A DNA stretch of 64,000 bases, taken from assembly GCF_900102505.1 (NCBI RefSeq), contig NZ_FMVT01000001.1, forward strand, positions 434,001 to 498,000, in the 5' to 3' direction. Of the stretch, positions 18,079 through 29,379 are shown piece after piece; within the stretch, counting starts at the first letter, position 1, and each line of letters starts with the position of its first letter. The position numbers were made by a program, and so were the translations under genes. This stretch comes from Paracoccus tibetensis. Lineage in GTDB: Bacteria; Pseudomonadota; Alphaproteobacteria; Rhodobacterales; Rhodobacteraceae. The notes beneath the pieces were generated by a model that saw only the letters and a program-made list of their open reading frames with translations, did not search any database and was not told where the DNA came from.

Positions 18079-18332
18079 CAGGCGGTCTCGACGAAATGCG
18101 CCTTGGCCGAGGACACGCCTGCCAGGCTGTTGAAGACCTGCGCGTTGCCGCCGAGCCAGTCCTTCGCCGCCTTCGCGTCGGTCACGGTGAAGAGCGCCCA
18201 GGCATTGCCGGCGTCCTCGCGCCAGAGCTGGAGCAGCGAGAGGCCGTGGCGGCCGCGTTCCTCCGCGGCGGCGTCGAAGGCGCGGCGGAAGCTGTCGTAG
18301 TCGGCGATCTGGTAGTGGAGGATCAGCTGCAT
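18078..18332 (-). CDS. Small conserved hypothetical protein in the odhB-lpd cluster
   Basis: An 84-aa soluble protein, MQLILHYQIADYDSFRRAFDAAAEERGRHG at the start, with LLQLWREDAGNAWALFTVTDAKAAKDWL in the middle. The pattern of alternating strands and helices looks like a small ferredoxin-like (dimeric alpha/beta barrel) fold, but I do not recognise a family with a defined activity. It lies 60 bp after odhB and overlaps the MAPEG start, so it is co-transcribed. Confidence 0.7.
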   Translation of the reverse strand: MQLILHYQIADYDSFRRAFDAAAEERGRHGLSLLQLWREDAGNAWALFTVTDAKAAKDWLGGNAQVFNSLAGVSSAKAHFVETA

Positions 18333-18392
18333 GGGCGTGCCCTTCGCGAAGCGTGGTGCCCGGCCCCAGGAAGGGCCGGGCGACAGGCGGGA

Positions 18393-19994
18393 TCAGAGAT
18401 CCATCAGCAGGCGGCGGGGGTCTTCCAGCGCCTCCTTGACGCGGACGAGGAAGGTGACCGCGCCCTTGCCGTCGACGATGCGGTGATCGTAGGAGAGGGC
18501 CAGGTACATCATCGGGCGGATCACGATCTGGCCGCCGACGACCATCGGACGCTCCTGGATCTTGTGCATCCCGAGGATGCCTGATTGCGGCGGGTTCAGG
18601 ATGGGCGAGGACATCAGCGAGCCGTAGACGCCACCGTTCGAGATGGTGAAGGTGCCGCCCTGCATCTCGGCCATGGTCAGCTTGCCGTCGCGGCCCTTCG
18701 CGCCCAGCTCGCCGATCTCCTTCTCGATCGCGGCGAAGCTCTTCTGGTCGGCGTCGCGCACGACCGGCACGACGAGGCCCGATGGCGTGCCGACCGCGAC
18801 GCCCATATGGACGAAGTTCTTGTAGACGACGTCGGTGCCGTCGATTTCCGCGTTGACCTCGGGGACTTCCTTCAGCGCGTGGCAGCAGGCCTTCACGAAG
18901 AAGGACATGAAGCCCAGCTTCACCTTGTGCTTCTTCTCGAAGGCGTCCTTGTATTCGTTTCTGAGCGCCATGATGCCGCTCATGTCGGCCTCGTTGTAGG
19001 TCGTCAGCATCGCGGCGGTGTTCTGCGCGTCCTTCAGGCGGCGCGCGATGGTCTGGCGCAGGCGGGTCATCTTGACCCGCTCTTCGCGGCCGGCATCGTC
19101 CGCCGAGGAGGGCGCGCGCGGCGCCTGCGCCGGGGCGGCGGGGCGGGCCTGGGCGGGGGCCTGACCGGCCTTCGCCACGTCTTCCTTCATCACGCGGCCA
19201 TCGCGGCCCGAGCCCTGGACCTGGTCGCGGCTGACGCCGGCCTCGGCCATGGCCTTCTTGGCCGAGGGCGCATCCTCGACATCCTCGCGCGGCTTCATCT
19301 CCTCGGGGCCGGCATTCTTCAGCACCGTGTCCTGCGCGGTCTTGGTGGCATTGTAGGCGGCGCCTTCGCCCGAGGGCGCTTCGGCCTTGGGCGCGCCGGC
19401 GTTGCCGGAGGCGCCTTCGGTGATGATGGCGAGGCGGGCCTTGGCGTCCACGGTGGCGCCTTCCTCGGCCAGGATCTCGGCCAGCACGCCGGCGGCGGGG
19501 GCGGGCACCTCGACCGAGACCTTGTCGGTTTCCAGCTCGCAGAGCATCTCGTCCGCGGCCACCTGATCGCCGGGCTTCTTGAACCAGGTCGCCACCGTCG
19601 CCTCGGTCACGCTTTCGCCGAGGGAGGGGACCATCACATCGACGTTCTTGCCGCTCATCTTGCCTTGTCCTTCCGGAATCGCTTGGGCCGGCTGCGCGGC
19701 CTCTTGGTCATGTGCCGCGGTCGCGGCGGGTGCTTTGTCCTTGGCCGGGGCGGCGGCGCCGCCCTCGGAGATCTGCGCGAGCAGGGCGTCCGGGCCGACC
19801 GTCTCGCCCTCGGCGGCGACGATCTCGGACAGGGTGCCGGCGGCGGGGCTGGGAACCTCGACCGTGACCTTGTCGGTCTCCAGCTCGCAGAGCATCTCGT
19901 CGACCTCGACACGGTCGCCCGGCTTCTTGAACCAGGTGGCGATCGTCGCCTCGGTCACCGACTCGCCCAGGGCGGGCACGCGGACTTCGGTCAT
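18393..19994 (-). CDS. odhB: Dihydrolipoyllysine succinyltransferase (E2 of 2-oxoglutarate dehydrogenase), two lipoyl domains
   Basis: Forms the core of the OGDH complex and transfers succinyl groups to CoA. The 533-aa product carries two almost identical lipoyl domains, with lipoyl lysines K42 and K158 in [11 protein letters not shown] and [11 protein letters not shown], joined and followed by Ala/Pro linkers. Then come the E1/E3-binding domain (around 240-280, [28 protein letters not shown]) and the catalytic domain ending [17 protein letters not shown]. coli SucB has one lipoyl domain in about 405 aa. The second domain here begins with its own Met (M113, [16 protein letters not shown]), as if the gene start had been duplicated. 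It starts 4 bp after sucA. Confidence 0.96.
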   Translation of the reverse strand: MTEVRVPALGESVTEATIATWFKKPGDRVEVDEMLCELETDKVTVEVPSPAAGTLSEIVAAEGETVGPDALLAQISEGGAAAPAKDKAPAATAAHDQEAAQPAQAIPEGQGKMSGKNVDVMVPSLGESVTEATVATWFKKPGDQVAADEMLCELETDKVSVEVPAPAAGVLAEILAEEGATVDAKARLAIITEGASGNAGAPKAEAPSGEGAAYNATKTAQDTVLKNAGPEEMKPREDVEDAPSAKKAMAEAGVSRDQVQGSGRDGRVMKEDVAKAGQAPAQARPAAPAQAPRAPSSADDAGREERVKMTRLRQTIARRLKDAQNTAAMLTTYNEADMSGIMALRNEYKDAFEKKHKVKLGFMSFFVKACCHALKEVPEVNAEIDGTDVVYKNFVHMGVAVGTPSGLVVPVVRDADQKSFAAIEKEIGELGAKGRDGKLTMAEMQGGTFTISNGGVYGSLMSSPILNPPQSGILGMHKIQERPMVVGGQIVIRPMMYLALSYDHRIVDGKGAVTFLVRVKEALEDPRRLLMDL

Positions 19995-19998
19995 CGGA

Positions 19999-22965
19999 TC
20001 AACCCTCCAGCGCCAGGGCTTCGGTCACCAGCGCCTCCTGCTCGGCCTTGTGGCGCGAGGCGAGGCCGGTGGCGACCGAGGCGGCGGCGTTGCGGCCGAC
20101 ATAGCGGGCGCGCTTGGCCTCCGAGCCGATCCGTTCCAGCACCCATTCGAGGTTCGGCTCGACGAAGCTCCAGCCGCCCTGGTTCTTGGGCTCTTCCTGG
20201 CACCAGATGATCTCGGCACCCTTGAAGCGGCCCAGCTCCTTGGCCATGGCCTGCGCGGGGAAGGGGTAGAACTGCTCGAGGCGCAGCAGGTAGATGTCGG
20301 TGATCCCGGCCTCGTCCCGCGCCTTGAGGAGGTCGTAATAGACCTTGCCCGAGCAGATGACGACGCGCTTGATCTGCTCGTCGGCCACCAGCTGGGTCGA
20401 GGAGGTGCCGCGCTCGGCATCGTCCCAGAGGACGCGGTGGAAGGTGCTGCCGGTCTGGAACTCCTCGGCGCGGCTGATCGCCTGCGGATGGCGCAGCAGC
20501 GATTTCGGGGTCATCAGGACCAGCGGCTTGCGGAACTGCCGCTTCAGCTGCCGGCGCAGGATGTGGAAGTAGTTGGCCGGCGTCGTGCAATTGGCGACGA
20601 TCCAGTTGTCCTCGGCGCATTGCTGCAGGAACCGCTCGAGCCGGGCCGAGCTGTGCTCGGGGCCCTGGCCCTCGAAGCCGTGGGGCAGAAGCATCACCAG
20701 GCCCGACATGCGCAGCCATTTCTTCTCGCCGGACGAGATGAACTGGTCGAACATGATCTGCGCGCCGTTGGCGAAGTCGCCGAACTGCGCTTCCCACAGG
20801 GTCAGGGTGTTCGGCTCGGCCAGCGAGTAGCCGTATTCGAAGCCCAGCACCGCGTATTCCGAGAGCATCGAGTCGATGACTTCGTAGCGGGCCTGACCCT
20901 CGGCGATGTTGTTCAGCGGGTAGTAGCGGTCCTCGGACTTCTGGTCGATGAAGGCCGAGTGGCGCTGGCTGAACGTGCCGCGGGTGCTGTCCTGGCCGGC
21001 CAAGCGCACGCCATGGCCTTCCTGCACCAGCGAGCCGAAGGCCAGCGCCTCGCCCGTGGCCCAGTCAAAGCCCTCGCCGGTCTCGAACATCTTCTTCTTG
21101 GCCTCGATGAGCCGGCCCACGGTCTTGTGCAGGTTCAGCCCCTCGGGGACGGTGGTCAGGGCGCGGCCGATCTGGGTCATCGCCTCGGGCGAAATGCCCG
21201 TCTCGCCGGCGGTGTATTCGGCGCCCTCGCGGTCCAGGCCCGACCACTTGCCGTCCAGCCAGTCCGCCTTGTTCGGCTTGTAGTTCTTGCCGATCTCGAA
21301 CTCCTCGTTGAGGTGGTTCTGGAAGGCGGCCTTCATGTCCTCGATCTCGCCCTCAGGGATCAGCCCGTCGGCGGTCAGGCGCTCGGTGTAAAGCTGAAGA
21401 GTCGTCTTCTGGCTCTTGATGCGGGTGTACATCGCCGGGTTGGTGAACATAGGCTCATCGCCCTCGTTGTGACCGAAGCGGCGGTAGCAGAAGATGTCGA
21501 TGACGACATCCTTCTTGAACTTCATCCGGAACTCGGTCGCGACCTTGGCGGCGTGGACCACAGCCTCGGGATCGTCGCCGTTGACGTGGAAGATCGGCGC
21601 CTCGACCATCAGGGCGATGTCGGTCGGGTAGGGCGAGGTGCGGCTGAAGGCCGGCGCGGTGGTGAAGCCGATCTGGTTGTTCACGACGATATGGATGCAG
21701 CCGCCCGTCCGGTGCCCGCGGATGCCCGAAAGCTGCAGGCACTCTGCCACGACGCCCTGGCCGGCGAAGGCCGCGTCGCCGTGCAGCAGGATCGGCAGGA
21801 CCGAAGTCCGCTCGGTCGTGTCGCCCAGCTGGTCCGACTTGGCCCGCGCCTTGCCCAGCACGACGGGGTTCACCGCCTCGAGGTGCGAGGGGTTCGCGGT
21901 CAGCGACAGGTGCACGCTGTTGCCGTCGAACTCGCGGTCCGAGCTGGCGCCGAGGTGGTATTTCACGTCGCCCGAACCGTCCACGTCCTCGGGCTTGAAG
22001 CTGCCGCCCTGGAATTCGTGGAAGATCGCGCGGTAGGGCTTCGACAGCACGTTCGCCAGAACCGACAGGCGGCCGCGGTGGGGCATGCCGATGACGATGT
22101 CCTTCACGCCAAGCGCGCCGCCGCGCTTGATGATCTGCTCCATCGCCGGGATCAGCGCCTCGCCACCGTCAAGGCCGAAGCGCTTGGTGCCCATGTATTT
22201 CACATGGAGGAACTTCTCGAAGCCCTCGGCCTCGACCAGCTTGTTCAGGATGGCGCGGCGGCCTTCGCGGGTGAACTGGATCTCCTTGCCGTAGCCCTCG
22301 ATCCGCTCCTTCAGCCATGCGGCTTCCTCGGGGTTCGAGATGTGCATGTATTGCAGCGCGAAGGTGCCGCAATAGGTCCGCTCCATCAGCTCGCAGATCT
22401 GGCGGATAGAGGCAACCTCGAGGCCCAGGACGTTGTCGATGAAGATCGGACGGTCCATGTCGCCCGGCCCGAAGCCGTAGGTCGAGGGCTTCAGCTCGCC
22501 ATGGTCCGGCACGTCGCGCAACCCGAGCGGGTCCAGCTTCGCGTGCAGATGGCCGCGGATGCGGAAGGCGCGGATCAGCATCAGCGCGCGGATGCTGTCC
22601 AGCACCGCCTGGCGCATCTGGTCCTCGGAGAGGGTGACGCCCTTCTCCTCGGCCTTGGCGGCGATCTTCTTCATCGCGGCCTTGGCCTCGTCCTTGCCGG
22701 ACTGCGGCCACTCGCCGGTCAGCGCCGCGAAGGTGTCGCCCGTCGGCGCGGGCGGCCAGTCGGCGCGCTTCCAGCTGGCGCCCTCGGCCTCGCGCGCCGG
22801 CGTTCCCTCGTCGTCACCGAGGCCGCGGAAGAACGCGTCCCATGCCTGATCGACCGCTTCGGGGTTCCGGGCCCACTGGCCGTAGAGCTGTTCCACATAG
22901 GCGGCGTTCGCCCCTTGCAGGAACGATGAGTCGTGGAAGTCGGTGTTCTTGGGTTGCTCGGTCAT
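19999..22965 (-). CDS. sucA: 2-oxoglutarate dehydrogenase E1 component
   Basis: ThDP-dependent decarboxylation of 2-oxoglutarate and transfer to the lipoyl groups of OdhB. The 988-aa protein starts with the E2-interacting peptide [20 protein letters not shown], continues with [18 protein letters not shown], the ThDP/Mg region [20 protein letters not shown] and NNQIGFTT, ends with the transketolase-type domain ([40 protein letters not shown]) and [11 protein letters not shown] at the C-terminus. It is preceded by a small lipoprotein-like gene and followed closely by odhB. Confidence 0.97.
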   Translation of the reverse strand: MTEQPKNTDFHDSSFLQGANAAYVEQLYGQWARNPEAVDQAWDAFFRGLGDDEGTPAREAEGASWKRADWPPAPTGDTFAALTGEWPQSGKDEAKAAMKKIAAKAEEKGVTLSEDQMRQAVLDSIRALMLIRAFRIRGHLHAKLDPLGLRDVPDHGELKPSTYGFGPGDMDRPIFIDNVLGLEVASIRQICELMERTYCGTFALQYMHISNPEEAAWLKERIEGYGKEIQFTREGRRAILNKLVEAEGFEKFLHVKYMGTKRFGLDGGEALIPAMEQIIKRGGALGVKDIVIGMPHRGRLSVLANVLSKPYRAIFHEFQGGSFKPEDVDGSGDVKYHLGASSDREFDGNSVHLSLTANPSHLEAVNPVVLGKARAKSDQLGDTTERTSVLPILLHGDAAFAGQGVVAECLQLSGIRGHRTGGCIHIVVNNQIGFTTAPAFSRTSPYPTDIALMVEAPIFHVNGDDPEAVVHAAKVATEFRMKFKKDVVIDIFCYRRFGHNEGDEPMFTNPAMYTRIKSQKTTLQLYTERLTADGLIPEGEIEDMKAAFQNHLNEEFEIGKNYKPNKADWLDGKWSGLDREGAEYTAGETGISPEAMTQIGRALTTVPEGLNLHKTVGRLIEAKKKMFETGEGFDWATGEALAFGSLVQEGHGVRLAGQDSTRGTFSQRHSAFIDQKSEDRYYPLNNIAEGQARYEVIDSMLSEYAVLGFEYGYSLAEPNTLTLWEAQFGDFANGAQIMFDQFISSGEKKWLRMSGLVMLLPHGFEGQGPEHSSARLERFLQQCAEDNWIVANCTTPANYFHILRRQLKRQFRKPLVLMTPKSLLRHPQAISRAEEFQTGSTFHRVLWDDAERGTSSTQLVADEQIKRVVICSGKVYYDLLKARDEAGITDIYLLRLEQFYPFPAQAMAKELGRFKGAEIIWCQEEPKNQGGWSFVEPNLEWVLERIGSEAKRARYVGRNAAASVATGLASRHKAEQEALVTEALALEG

Positions 22966-22998
22966 GTCAGTCCCCGGTTCAGGGCAGGAGAGGGCGCC

Positions 22999-23388
22999 TC
23001 AGGCGCAATAAATGTCGAAGATCCGCGCGCCGGGATCGGCGGTCGGGTCGAGGCGGGGCAGTTGTTCAATGCGCAGCGGCGCGCGACGTTCCAGCCCGCA
23101 GAGGGCGACGGCCGCCCTGCTCTCGGGATTGGGGCCCGCCGCGGCCGGCTGGTAGATCACGCGCCAGCCGTATTGGCGGCGGGCGACGGTGCGCATGGCC
23201 TCGGGCGGAAGGCCCGTCGCGGCGTGCAGATCGGTGCGGGCGGGGATGCCGCCCGGCAGGACATCCGTGGTCATGCGCTGGCCGCAGGCGGTCAGGGCCA
23301 TCAGCGCGGCCAGCGAAAATGGCACGGCGCAGCCGCTGGCGCGGATGCCGGTCCCTTGCTGCCCCTGCGCCTCGGCGCGATGTTCCAC
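22999..23388 (-). CDS. Putative lipoprotein between sucD and sucA
   Basis: A 129-aa protein of unknown function. The GTG at 23388 follows GGGAGG at good spacing. A long polar start precedes a hydrophobic stretch VPFSLAALMALTAC with a lipobox-like LTAC, so a shorter lipoprotein start is possible. The mature part contains RRQYGWRVIYQ and two cysteines (ALCGLERR, FDIYCA at the C-terminus). It sits 33 bp before sucA in the same direction and may head the sucA transcript. Confidence 0.6.
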   Translation of the reverse strand: MEHRAEAQGQQGTGIRASGCAVPFSLAALMALTACGQRMTTDVLPGGIPARTDLHAATGLPPEAMRTVARRQYGWRVIYQPAAAGPNPESRAAVALCGLERRAPLRIEQLPRLDPTADPGARIFDIYCA

Positions 23389-23419
23389 GAATGCCTCCCT
23401 CGTCCGTTGGCCCGCCCCC

Positions 23420-23448
23420 TACTTAAGTCGCAGGGGCGAGCCGTTCAA
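23420..23448 (-). promoter_or_regulatory. Candidate promoter ahead of the lipoprotein-sucA-odhB genes
   Basis: Leftward TTGAAC (23448-23443) and TAAGTA (23425-23420) are 17 bp apart in the gap after sucD. If used, it would give sucA-odhB its own promoter apart from sucCD. Pattern evidence only. Confidence 0.35.
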
Positions 23449-23452
23449 ATCA

Positions 23453-24340
23453 TCAACCCTTGATCGCCTTCAGCACGGCTTCGCCAAGGCCCGCCGGGCT
23501 GTCGGCAACGACGATGCCGGCCTTCTTCATGGCTTCGATCTTGCTTTCCGCATCGCCCTTGCCGCCCGACACGATCGCGCCGGCATGGCCCATCCGGCGG
23601 CCCGGAGGCGCCGTGCGGCCCGCGATGAAGCCAGCGGTCGGCTTCCAGTTGCCCTTGGCCTTCTGCTCGGCCAGGAACTCGGCGGCCTCTTCCTCGGCCG
23701 AGCCGCCGATCTCGCCGATCATGATGATCGACTCGGTCTCGGGATCGTCGAGGAACATGCGCAGCACGTCGATATGCTCCATCCCCTTGATCGGATCGCC
23801 GCCGATGCCAACCGCGCTGGACTGGCCGAGGCCCACATCCGAGGTCTGCTTGACGGCCTCGTAGGTCAGCGTGCCCGAGCGCGAGACGACACCGACGCTG
23901 CCGCGGCGGAAGATGCTGCCCGGCATGATGCCGATCTTGCACTCGTCCGGCGTCATGATGCCCGGGCAGTTCGGCCCGATCAGGCGCGACTTGCTGTTCG
24001 CCAGCGCGCGCTTGACGCGCATCATGTCGAGGACCGGGATGCCCTCGGTGATGCAGACGATCAGCGGCACCTCGGCGTCGATGGCTTCCAGGATCGAGTC
24101 CGCCGCAAACGGGGGCGGGACATAGATCGCGCTGGCATTGGCGCCGGTCTTGGCCACGGCCTCGTGGACCGAGTTGAAGACCGGCAGGCCCAGATGCTCG
24201 GACCCGCCCTTGCCGGGGGTCACGCCGCCGACCATCTGCGTGCCGTAGGCGATCGCCTGCTCGGTGTGGAAGGTGCCCTGGGACCCGGTGATCCCCTGGC
24301 AGATGACTTTGGTATTCTTGTCGACGAGAACGGCCATCAT
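23453..24340 (-). CDS. sucD: Succinyl-CoA synthetase alpha subunit
   Basis: Forms the heterodimer that interconverts succinyl-CoA and succinate with substrate-level phosphorylation. The 295-aa protein has the CoA-binding Rossmann domain ([23 protein letters not shown]), [16 protein letters not shown], and [19 protein letters not shown] with the phosphorylated His. It follows sucC by 75 bp on the same strand. Confidence 0.97.
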   Translation of the reverse strand: MMAVLVDKNTKVICQGITGSQGTFHTEQAIAYGTQMVGGVTPGKGGSEHLGLPVFNSVHEAVAKTGANASAIYVPPPFAADSILEAIDAEVPLIVCITEGIPVLDMMRVKRALANSKSRLIGPNCPGIMTPDECKIGIMPGSIFRRGSVGVVSRSGTLTYEAVKQTSDVGLGQSSAVGIGGDPIKGMEHIDVLRMFLDDPETESIIMIGEIGGSAEEEAAEFLAEQKAKGNWKPTAGFIAGRTAPPGRRMGHAGAIVSGGKGDAESKIEAMKKAGIVVADSPAGLGEAVLKAIKG

Positions 24341-24415
24341 GGCCTCCTTGCGTAGGCGGCGCCCCTGCGCCGCGATGTTCCAGAGGAGGGCGCGCCTGCC
24401 GCGCGCCCGGATGGA

Positions 24416-25609
24416 TCAGCCCTTGACGGCCTTGACGATCTTCTGCGCGCCGTCCTTGAGGTCATCGGCCGCGATGACGTTCAGGCCGGAATTCGCGATG
24501 ATCTCCTTGCCAAGGTCCACGTTCGTGCCTTCCAGGCGCACGACCAGCGGGACCTGCAGCCCGACCTCTTTCACGGCGGCGATGATGCCCTCCGCGATGA
24601 TGTCGCAGCGCATGATGCCGCCGAAGATGTTGACCAGGATGCCCTTCACGTTCGGGTCCGAGGTGATGATCTTGAACGCCTCGGTGACCTTCTCCTTGGT
24701 GGCGCCGCCGCCGACGTCGAGGAAGTTGGCCGGCTCGGCGCCGAACAGCTTGATGATGTCCATCGTCGCCATGGCCAGGCCCGCGCCGTTCACCATGCAG
24801 CCGATCTCGCCGTCCAGCGCGATGTAGTTCAGGTCGAACTTCGAGGCGGCCAGTTCCTTGGGGTCTTCCTCGGTCTCGTCGCGCAGCGCCATGATGTCGG
24901 GCTGGCGGTAGAGGGCGTTGTTGTCGAAACCCATCTTGGCGTCGAGGCACTTGATCTGCCCCTCGGGGGTCACGATCAGCGGGTTGATCTCCAGCATCTC
25001 CATGTCCTTCTCGATGAACATGCGATAGAGGTTCTTGACCAGCTGGACACATTGCTTGACCTGCGCGCCCTCAAGCCTCAGGGCGAAGGCGACGCGGCGG
25101 CCGTGGAAATCCGACAGGCCCGAGGCCGGGTCAACGCTGAAGCTGACGATCTTCTCGGGCGTGTGGGCCGCGACTTCCTCGATGTCCATGCCGCCCTCGG
25201 TCGAGGCGACGAAGCTGACGCGCGAGGTCTGGCGGTCCACCAGCAGCGCCAGATACAGCTCGCGCGCGATGTCGCTGCCGTCCTCGATGTAGATGCGGTT
25301 GACCTGCTTGCCGGCGGGGCCGGTCTGGTGGGTGACCAGCGTGCGGCCCAGCATCTGGCGGGTCAGTTCCTCGGCCTCTTCGACCGACTTCGCCAGGCGG
25401 ACGCCGCCCTTCTCGCCGGCTTCGGCTTCCTTGAAGCTGCCCTTGCCGCGGCCGCCCGCATGGATCTGCGCCTTCACGACCCAGAGCGGGCCGTCCATCT
25501 CGCCGGCAGCGGTCTTCGCCTCGTCGGCCTTCATCACGATGCGGCCGTCGCTGACCGGCGCGCCGTATTGACGCAGCAGCGCCTTGGCCTGGTATTCGTG
25601 AATGTTCAT
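24416..25609 (-). CDS. sucC: Succinyl-CoA synthetase beta subunit
   Basis: ATP-grasp subunit of succinyl-CoA synthetase, 397 aa. The ATG at 25609 ([19 protein letters not shown]) matches the universal start of the family; a frame extension to 25654 does not. The protein contains [50 protein letters not shown], and the C-terminal ligase domain [22 protein letters not shown] with [14 protein letters not shown]. It begins a transcript separated from mdh by a terminator and a 31-bp double palindrome shared with sdhC. Confidence 0.97.
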   Translation of the reverse strand: MNIHEYQAKALLRQYGAPVSDGRIVMKADEAKTAAGEMDGPLWVVKAQIHAGGRGKGSFKEAEAGEKGGVRLAKSVEEAEELTRQMLGRTLVTHQTGPAGKQVNRIYIEDGSDIARELYLALLVDRQTSRVSFVASTEGGMDIEEVAAHTPEKIVSFSVDPASGLSDFHGRRVAFALRLEGAQVKQCVQLVKNLYRMFIEKDMEMLEINPLIVTPEGQIKCLDAKMGFDNNALYRQPDIMALRDETEEDPKELAASKFDLNYIALDGEIGCMVNGAGLAMATMDIIKLFGAEPANFLDVGGGATKEKVTEAFKIITSDPNVKGILVNIFGGIMRCDIIAEGIIAAVKEVGLQVPLVVRLEGTNVDLGKEIIANSGLNVIAADDLKDGAQKIVKAVKG

Positions 25610-25718
25610 CGGAACCCCCTCATTCGGTTCGGCAGATTTGCGGCCTATTGGCACAACCGGTGCGGGGGAAGAAATGAAAAGCAGGGAAAATGCGAGAAAG
25701 CGGCGGTTACCTGCTGAT

Positions 25719-25749
25719 CGTGATCACAGCCAGATTTGCTGTGATCACA
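25719..25749 (-). promoter_or_regulatory. Composite operator upstream of sucC (two GTGATCAC palindromes, 21 bp apart)
   Basis: Leftward the sequence reads TGTGATCACAGC, nine bases, TGTGATCACG. The two palindrome centres are 21 bp apart, two helical turns. The same arrangement in the same orientation occurs before sdhC (29380-29410), with 22 of 22 bases identical in the two conserved blocks. It ends 110 bp before the sucC ATG. The regulator is not known. Confidence 0.75.
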
Positions 25750-25786
25750 AAGCATCTGTGGCGTCGAGTCGCGTGAGCGCAAACGG

Positions 25787-25816
25787 AAAAAGCGCGCCCT
25801 GAACGGACGCGCTTTT
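25787..25816 (-). terminator. Intrinsic terminator of mdh
   Basis: AAAAGCGCG (25788-25796) and CGCGCTTTT (25808-25816) pair perfectly across an 11-nt loop. Read leftward, the stem is followed by TTTTT. It lies 20 bp after the mdh stop and before the sucC operator. Confidence 0.8.
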
Positions 25817-25835
25817 CCTTCAGGATCAAGCCGGA

Positions 25836-26837
<1,002 letters not shown>

Positions 26838-26953
26838 TTAGAGGCAGACGGCACGAATCGCAAGCCTTCCCGCCGCGCTGCAGCACCGGTAACGCCAACA
26901 CTTGTCTTTTCTTTCGCACCCGGCCACAGCTTGCACGTTCTGCAGGAGGGCGC

Positions 26954-27697
26954 ATGCTGCACCTGACCCCCGAAGGCTGGGCCATCGCCGCCATTGCCGC
27001 CTTTCTCATCGGCCTGTCGAAGGGCGGGCTGGCGATGGTGGCCGTGCTGTCGGTGCCGATCCTGTCGCTGGTGATGTCGCCGGTGCAGGCGGCGGGGCTG
27101 CTGCTGCCGATCTACATCGCCTCGGACGTCGGCGGGCTGCTGATCTATCGCCGGCAGGTGGATCTGGGGGTCTTGCGCTCGGCCCTGCCGGGCGCGGTGG
27201 CGGGCATCGGCGTGGGCTGGGCGACGGCGTCCCTGGTGCCGACCTGGGGCGTCACGCTGATCGTGGGGGTCATCGGGCTCGTCTTCGCGCTGAACGCGCT
27301 GCGGCGTCGGGGCTTGCCGCCGGTGCGGACCATCTCGCCCGTGCGGGGGAATATCTGGGGCAGCCTTGCGGGCTACACGAGCTTCGTCAGCCATTCCGGC
27401 GCCCCGCCCTGGCAGGTCTATGCCCAGCCCCTGCGGCTGCCCTCGCTGGTCTTCGCGGGCACGACGACCTGGTTCTTCGCGGTGGTGAACTGGATCAAGC
27501 TGATCCCCTATGCCGCGCTTGGCCAGCTCTCGCCCGGCAACCTGACGGCGGCCGCGATCCTGACGCCGCTGGCGCTGCTGGCGGTCTGGATCGGCCAGCG
27601 CCTTGTCCGCATCATCCCCGACCTCATCTTCTACAAGCTCATCACCTGGGGGCTTCTGCTGGTCTCGCTGCGGCTGATCTGGCAGGCCCTGTCGTAA
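26954..27697 (+). CDS. TauE/SafE-family membrane permease
   Basis: A 247-aa protein with about seven or eight hydrophobic segments in two repeats (AIAAFLIGLSKGGLAMVAVLSVPIL and IWGSLAGYTSFVSHSGAPP-type motifs), characteristic of the TauE/SafE family that exports sulfite, sulfoacetate or other organic anions. The start at 26954 follows AGGAGGG; the frame is open upstream but antisense to the mdh leader. Its TAA shares a base with an ATG of the next gene, so the two are probably coupled. The substrate is unknown. Confidence 0.85.
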   Translation: MLHLTPEGWAIAAIAAFLIGLSKGGLAMVAVLSVPILSLVMSPVQAAGLLLPIYIASDVGGLLIYRRQVDLGVLRSALPGAVAGIGVGWATASLVPTWGVTLIVGVIGLVFALNALRRRGLPPVRTISPVRGNIWGSLAGYTSFVSHSGAPPWQVYAQPLRLPSLVFAGTTTWFFAVVNWIKLIPYAALGQLSPGNLTAAAILTPLALLAVWIGQRLVRIIPDLIFYKLITWGLLLVSLRLIWQALS

Positions 27698-27708
27698 TGG
27701 AGGCTGCG

Positions 27709-28548
27709 ATGACCCGTCCCTGCCGCTCGGCGCTCTATATTCCTGCGGCCAATGCCCGCGCGATGGAGAAGGCGCGCGATCTGCCGGCCGACGCCATCAT
27801 CTTCGATCTGGAGGACGCGGTCGCCCCGGCCGAGAAGGAGGCCGCGCGGGCTCTGCTGGAAGCGGCGCTGAAGGCCGATTACGGCCGCCGCCTGAAGATC
27901 CTTCGGATCAACGCGCTGGAGACGGAATGGGGGCAGGGGGACGCGGCGCTGGCCACGCGCTTGCCGGTGGACGCGGTGCTGCTGCCCAAGGTCGGCGGCC
28001 CGGCCGATCTGGACGCGCTGGCCGGGCTGGTCGAGGCGCCGTTCTGGGCGATGATCGAGACCCCGGCGGGCGTGCTGAACGCCGCCGCCATCGCCGCGCA
28101 TCCGCGGCTGGAGGGGATGGTCATGGGCACCAACGATCTGGCCAAGGAACTGGGCGCCCGCTTCCGCCCCGACCGGCTGCCGATGATCGCGGCCCTGGGC
28201 GCCTGCCTTCTGGCGGCACGGGCGGAGGGGCGGGTGATCCTCGACGGCGTCTACAACGCCTTCCGCGACGAGGAGGGGCTGCGCGCCGAGGCCGAGCAGG
28301 GCCGCGACATGGGCTTCGACGGCAAGACGCTAATCCACCCGTCGCAGCTGTCGGTCGCCAACGCGGTCTTCGCCCCAACAGAAGCCGAGCTGGACCTCGC
28401 CCGCCGCCAGATCGCCGCTTTCGAGGCCGCCGAGGCCGAGGGGCGGGGCGTCGCCGTCCTCGACGGCCGCATCGTCGAGAACCTGCATGTCGCGGCGGCC
28501 CGCCGCAGCCTCGCGCGTGCCAAGGCAATTGAAGAGGCGGGTTTTTAG
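27709..28548 (+). CDS. mcl2: HpcH/HpaI-family CoA ester lyase, probable (3S)-malyl-CoA thioesterase
   Basis: A 279-aa CitE-like TIM-barrel protein: PCRSALYIPAANARAMEKARDL, DLEDAVAPAEKEAAR, KILRINALETEWG, LPKVGGPADLD, METP-like MIETPAGVLNAAAIA, and GFDGKTLIHPSQL. In Rhodobacter sphaeroides a paralogue of malyl-CoA lyase of this size, Mcl2, acts as malyl-CoA thioesterase and lies close to mdh and sdh. Size and location both fit, so that is my best call, but a lyase for another CoA ester is possible. The ATG at 27709 is preferred over 27697 because GGAGG stands six bases before it. Confidence 0.72.
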   Translation: MTRPCRSALYIPAANARAMEKARDLPADAIIFDLEDAVAPAEKEAARALLEAALKADYGRRLKILRINALETEWGQGDAALATRLPVDAVLLPKVGGPADLDALAGLVEAPFWAMIETPAGVLNAAAIAAHPRLEGMVMGTNDLAKELGARFRPDRLPMIAALGACLLAARAEGRVILDGVYNAFRDEEGLRAEAEQGRDMGFDGKTLIHPSQLSVANAVFAPTEAELDLARRQIAAFEAAEAEGRGVAVLDGRIVENLHVAAARRSLARAKAIEEAGF

Positions 28549-28590
28549 GAGCAAGGTGCCGGCGACAGCCTCCAGCGGAGAGACAGCCAG

Positions 28591-29145
28591 ATGCCCATTC
28601 TGATCCTTGGTGTTGCCCTCTGGTGGGCCGCCCATTTCTTCAAGCGCTATGCCCCCGAACGGCGGGCGGCGATGGGGGACCGCGGCAAGGGCCTCGTCGC
28701 GATCGCTCTGGCGGTCTCGGTCGTGCTGATGGTGATCGGCTATCGCGGCGTGCAGGACGATCCCTTCTTCTGGGGCCGCACGGCAGCCACGACGGGGATC
28801 AACAACCTCCTGGTGCTGGTCGCCTTCTACCTCTACGCCGCCGACGGGATGAAGACGCGGATCACGGCGCATCTTCGCCATCCGCAGCTGACCGCCTTCT
28901 CGCTCTGGGCCTTCGCGCATCTGCTGGTCAACGGCACGCTGGCGGGGGTGATCCTCTTCGGCGGCCTGCTGGCCTGGGCCCTGACTGAGATCGTGGTGCT
29001 GAACCGCACCACCGCCTGGACCCGCCCTGCGGGCCCCTTCCCCCCGCGCAAGGAGGCCATGGCGGCCGCCGGCGCGGTCATCGTCATGCTGGTCGTCGGC
29101 CTGATCCACGGCTGGATCGGCCCTTGGCCCTTCGGAGGTGCCTGA
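28591..29145 (+). CDS. NnrU-family membrane protein
   Basis: A 184-aa protein with five or six hydrophobic segments and the NnrU features LWWAAHFFKRYAPERRAAMGDRGKG, TGINNLLVLVAFYLYA, RHPQLTAFSLWAFAHLLVNG and a C-terminal IHGWIGPWPFGG. NnrU was named from denitrifiers (nitric oxide metabolism region), but the family is common in heme and respiratory contexts and no activity is established. Here it lies between the CoA ester lyase and the sdh operon with no denitrification genes. Confidence 0.85.
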   Translation: MPILILGVALWWAAHFFKRYAPERRAAMGDRGKGLVAIALAVSVVLMVIGYRGVQDDPFFWGRTAATTGINNLLVLVAFYLYAADGMKTRITAHLRHPQLTAFSLWAFAHLLVNGTLAGVILFGGLLAWALTEIVVLNRTTAWTRPAGPFPPRKEAMAAAGAVIVMLVVGLIHGWIGPWPFGGA

Positions 29146-29146
29146 C

Positions 29147-29353
29147 ATGCCGACGATCTTCCGCTTCATCACCGAGGACGACACCTCGCAGTTCTGCCAC
29201 CGCGTCAGCGAGGCGCTGTCCAAGGGCTGGCAGCTTCACGGCAGCCCCAGCATGGCTTTCGACACGGCGCGCGGGGTCATGCGATGCGGGCAGGGGGTCA
29301 CCAAGGAGGTCGCGGCCGAGTATCATCCGGACATGAAACTGGGGCAGCAGTAA
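29147..29353 (+). CDS. DUF1737-domain small protein
   Basis: A 68-aa protein with the short beta-rich DUF1737 pattern FRFITEDDTSQFCHRVSEALSKGWQLHGSPSMAF near the start and a tail YHPDMKLGQQ. GGAGG lies eight bases before the ATG at 29147; an in-frame GTG at 29138 would overlap that Shine-Dalgarno. It starts one base after the nnrU stop. The function is unknown; such domains bind nothing I can name. Confidence 0.75.
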   Translation: MPTIFRFITEDDTSQFCHRVSEALSKGWQLHGSPSMAFDTARGVMRCGQGVTKEVAAEYHPDMKLGQQ

Positions 29354-29379
29354 CCGCGGGCGCTAACGGCCGAAGGGGC

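Noticed and set aside
19579..22929. Rightward 1116-codon open frame opposite sucA and odhB
   Set aside because: Antisense to intact sucA/odhB with composition typical of mirror frames in GC-rich genes and no recognisable domain.
28591..29145. Denitrification locus suggested by the NnrU homologue
   Set aside because: No nir, nor or nnr genes lie nearby; the family is widespread outside denitrifiers.
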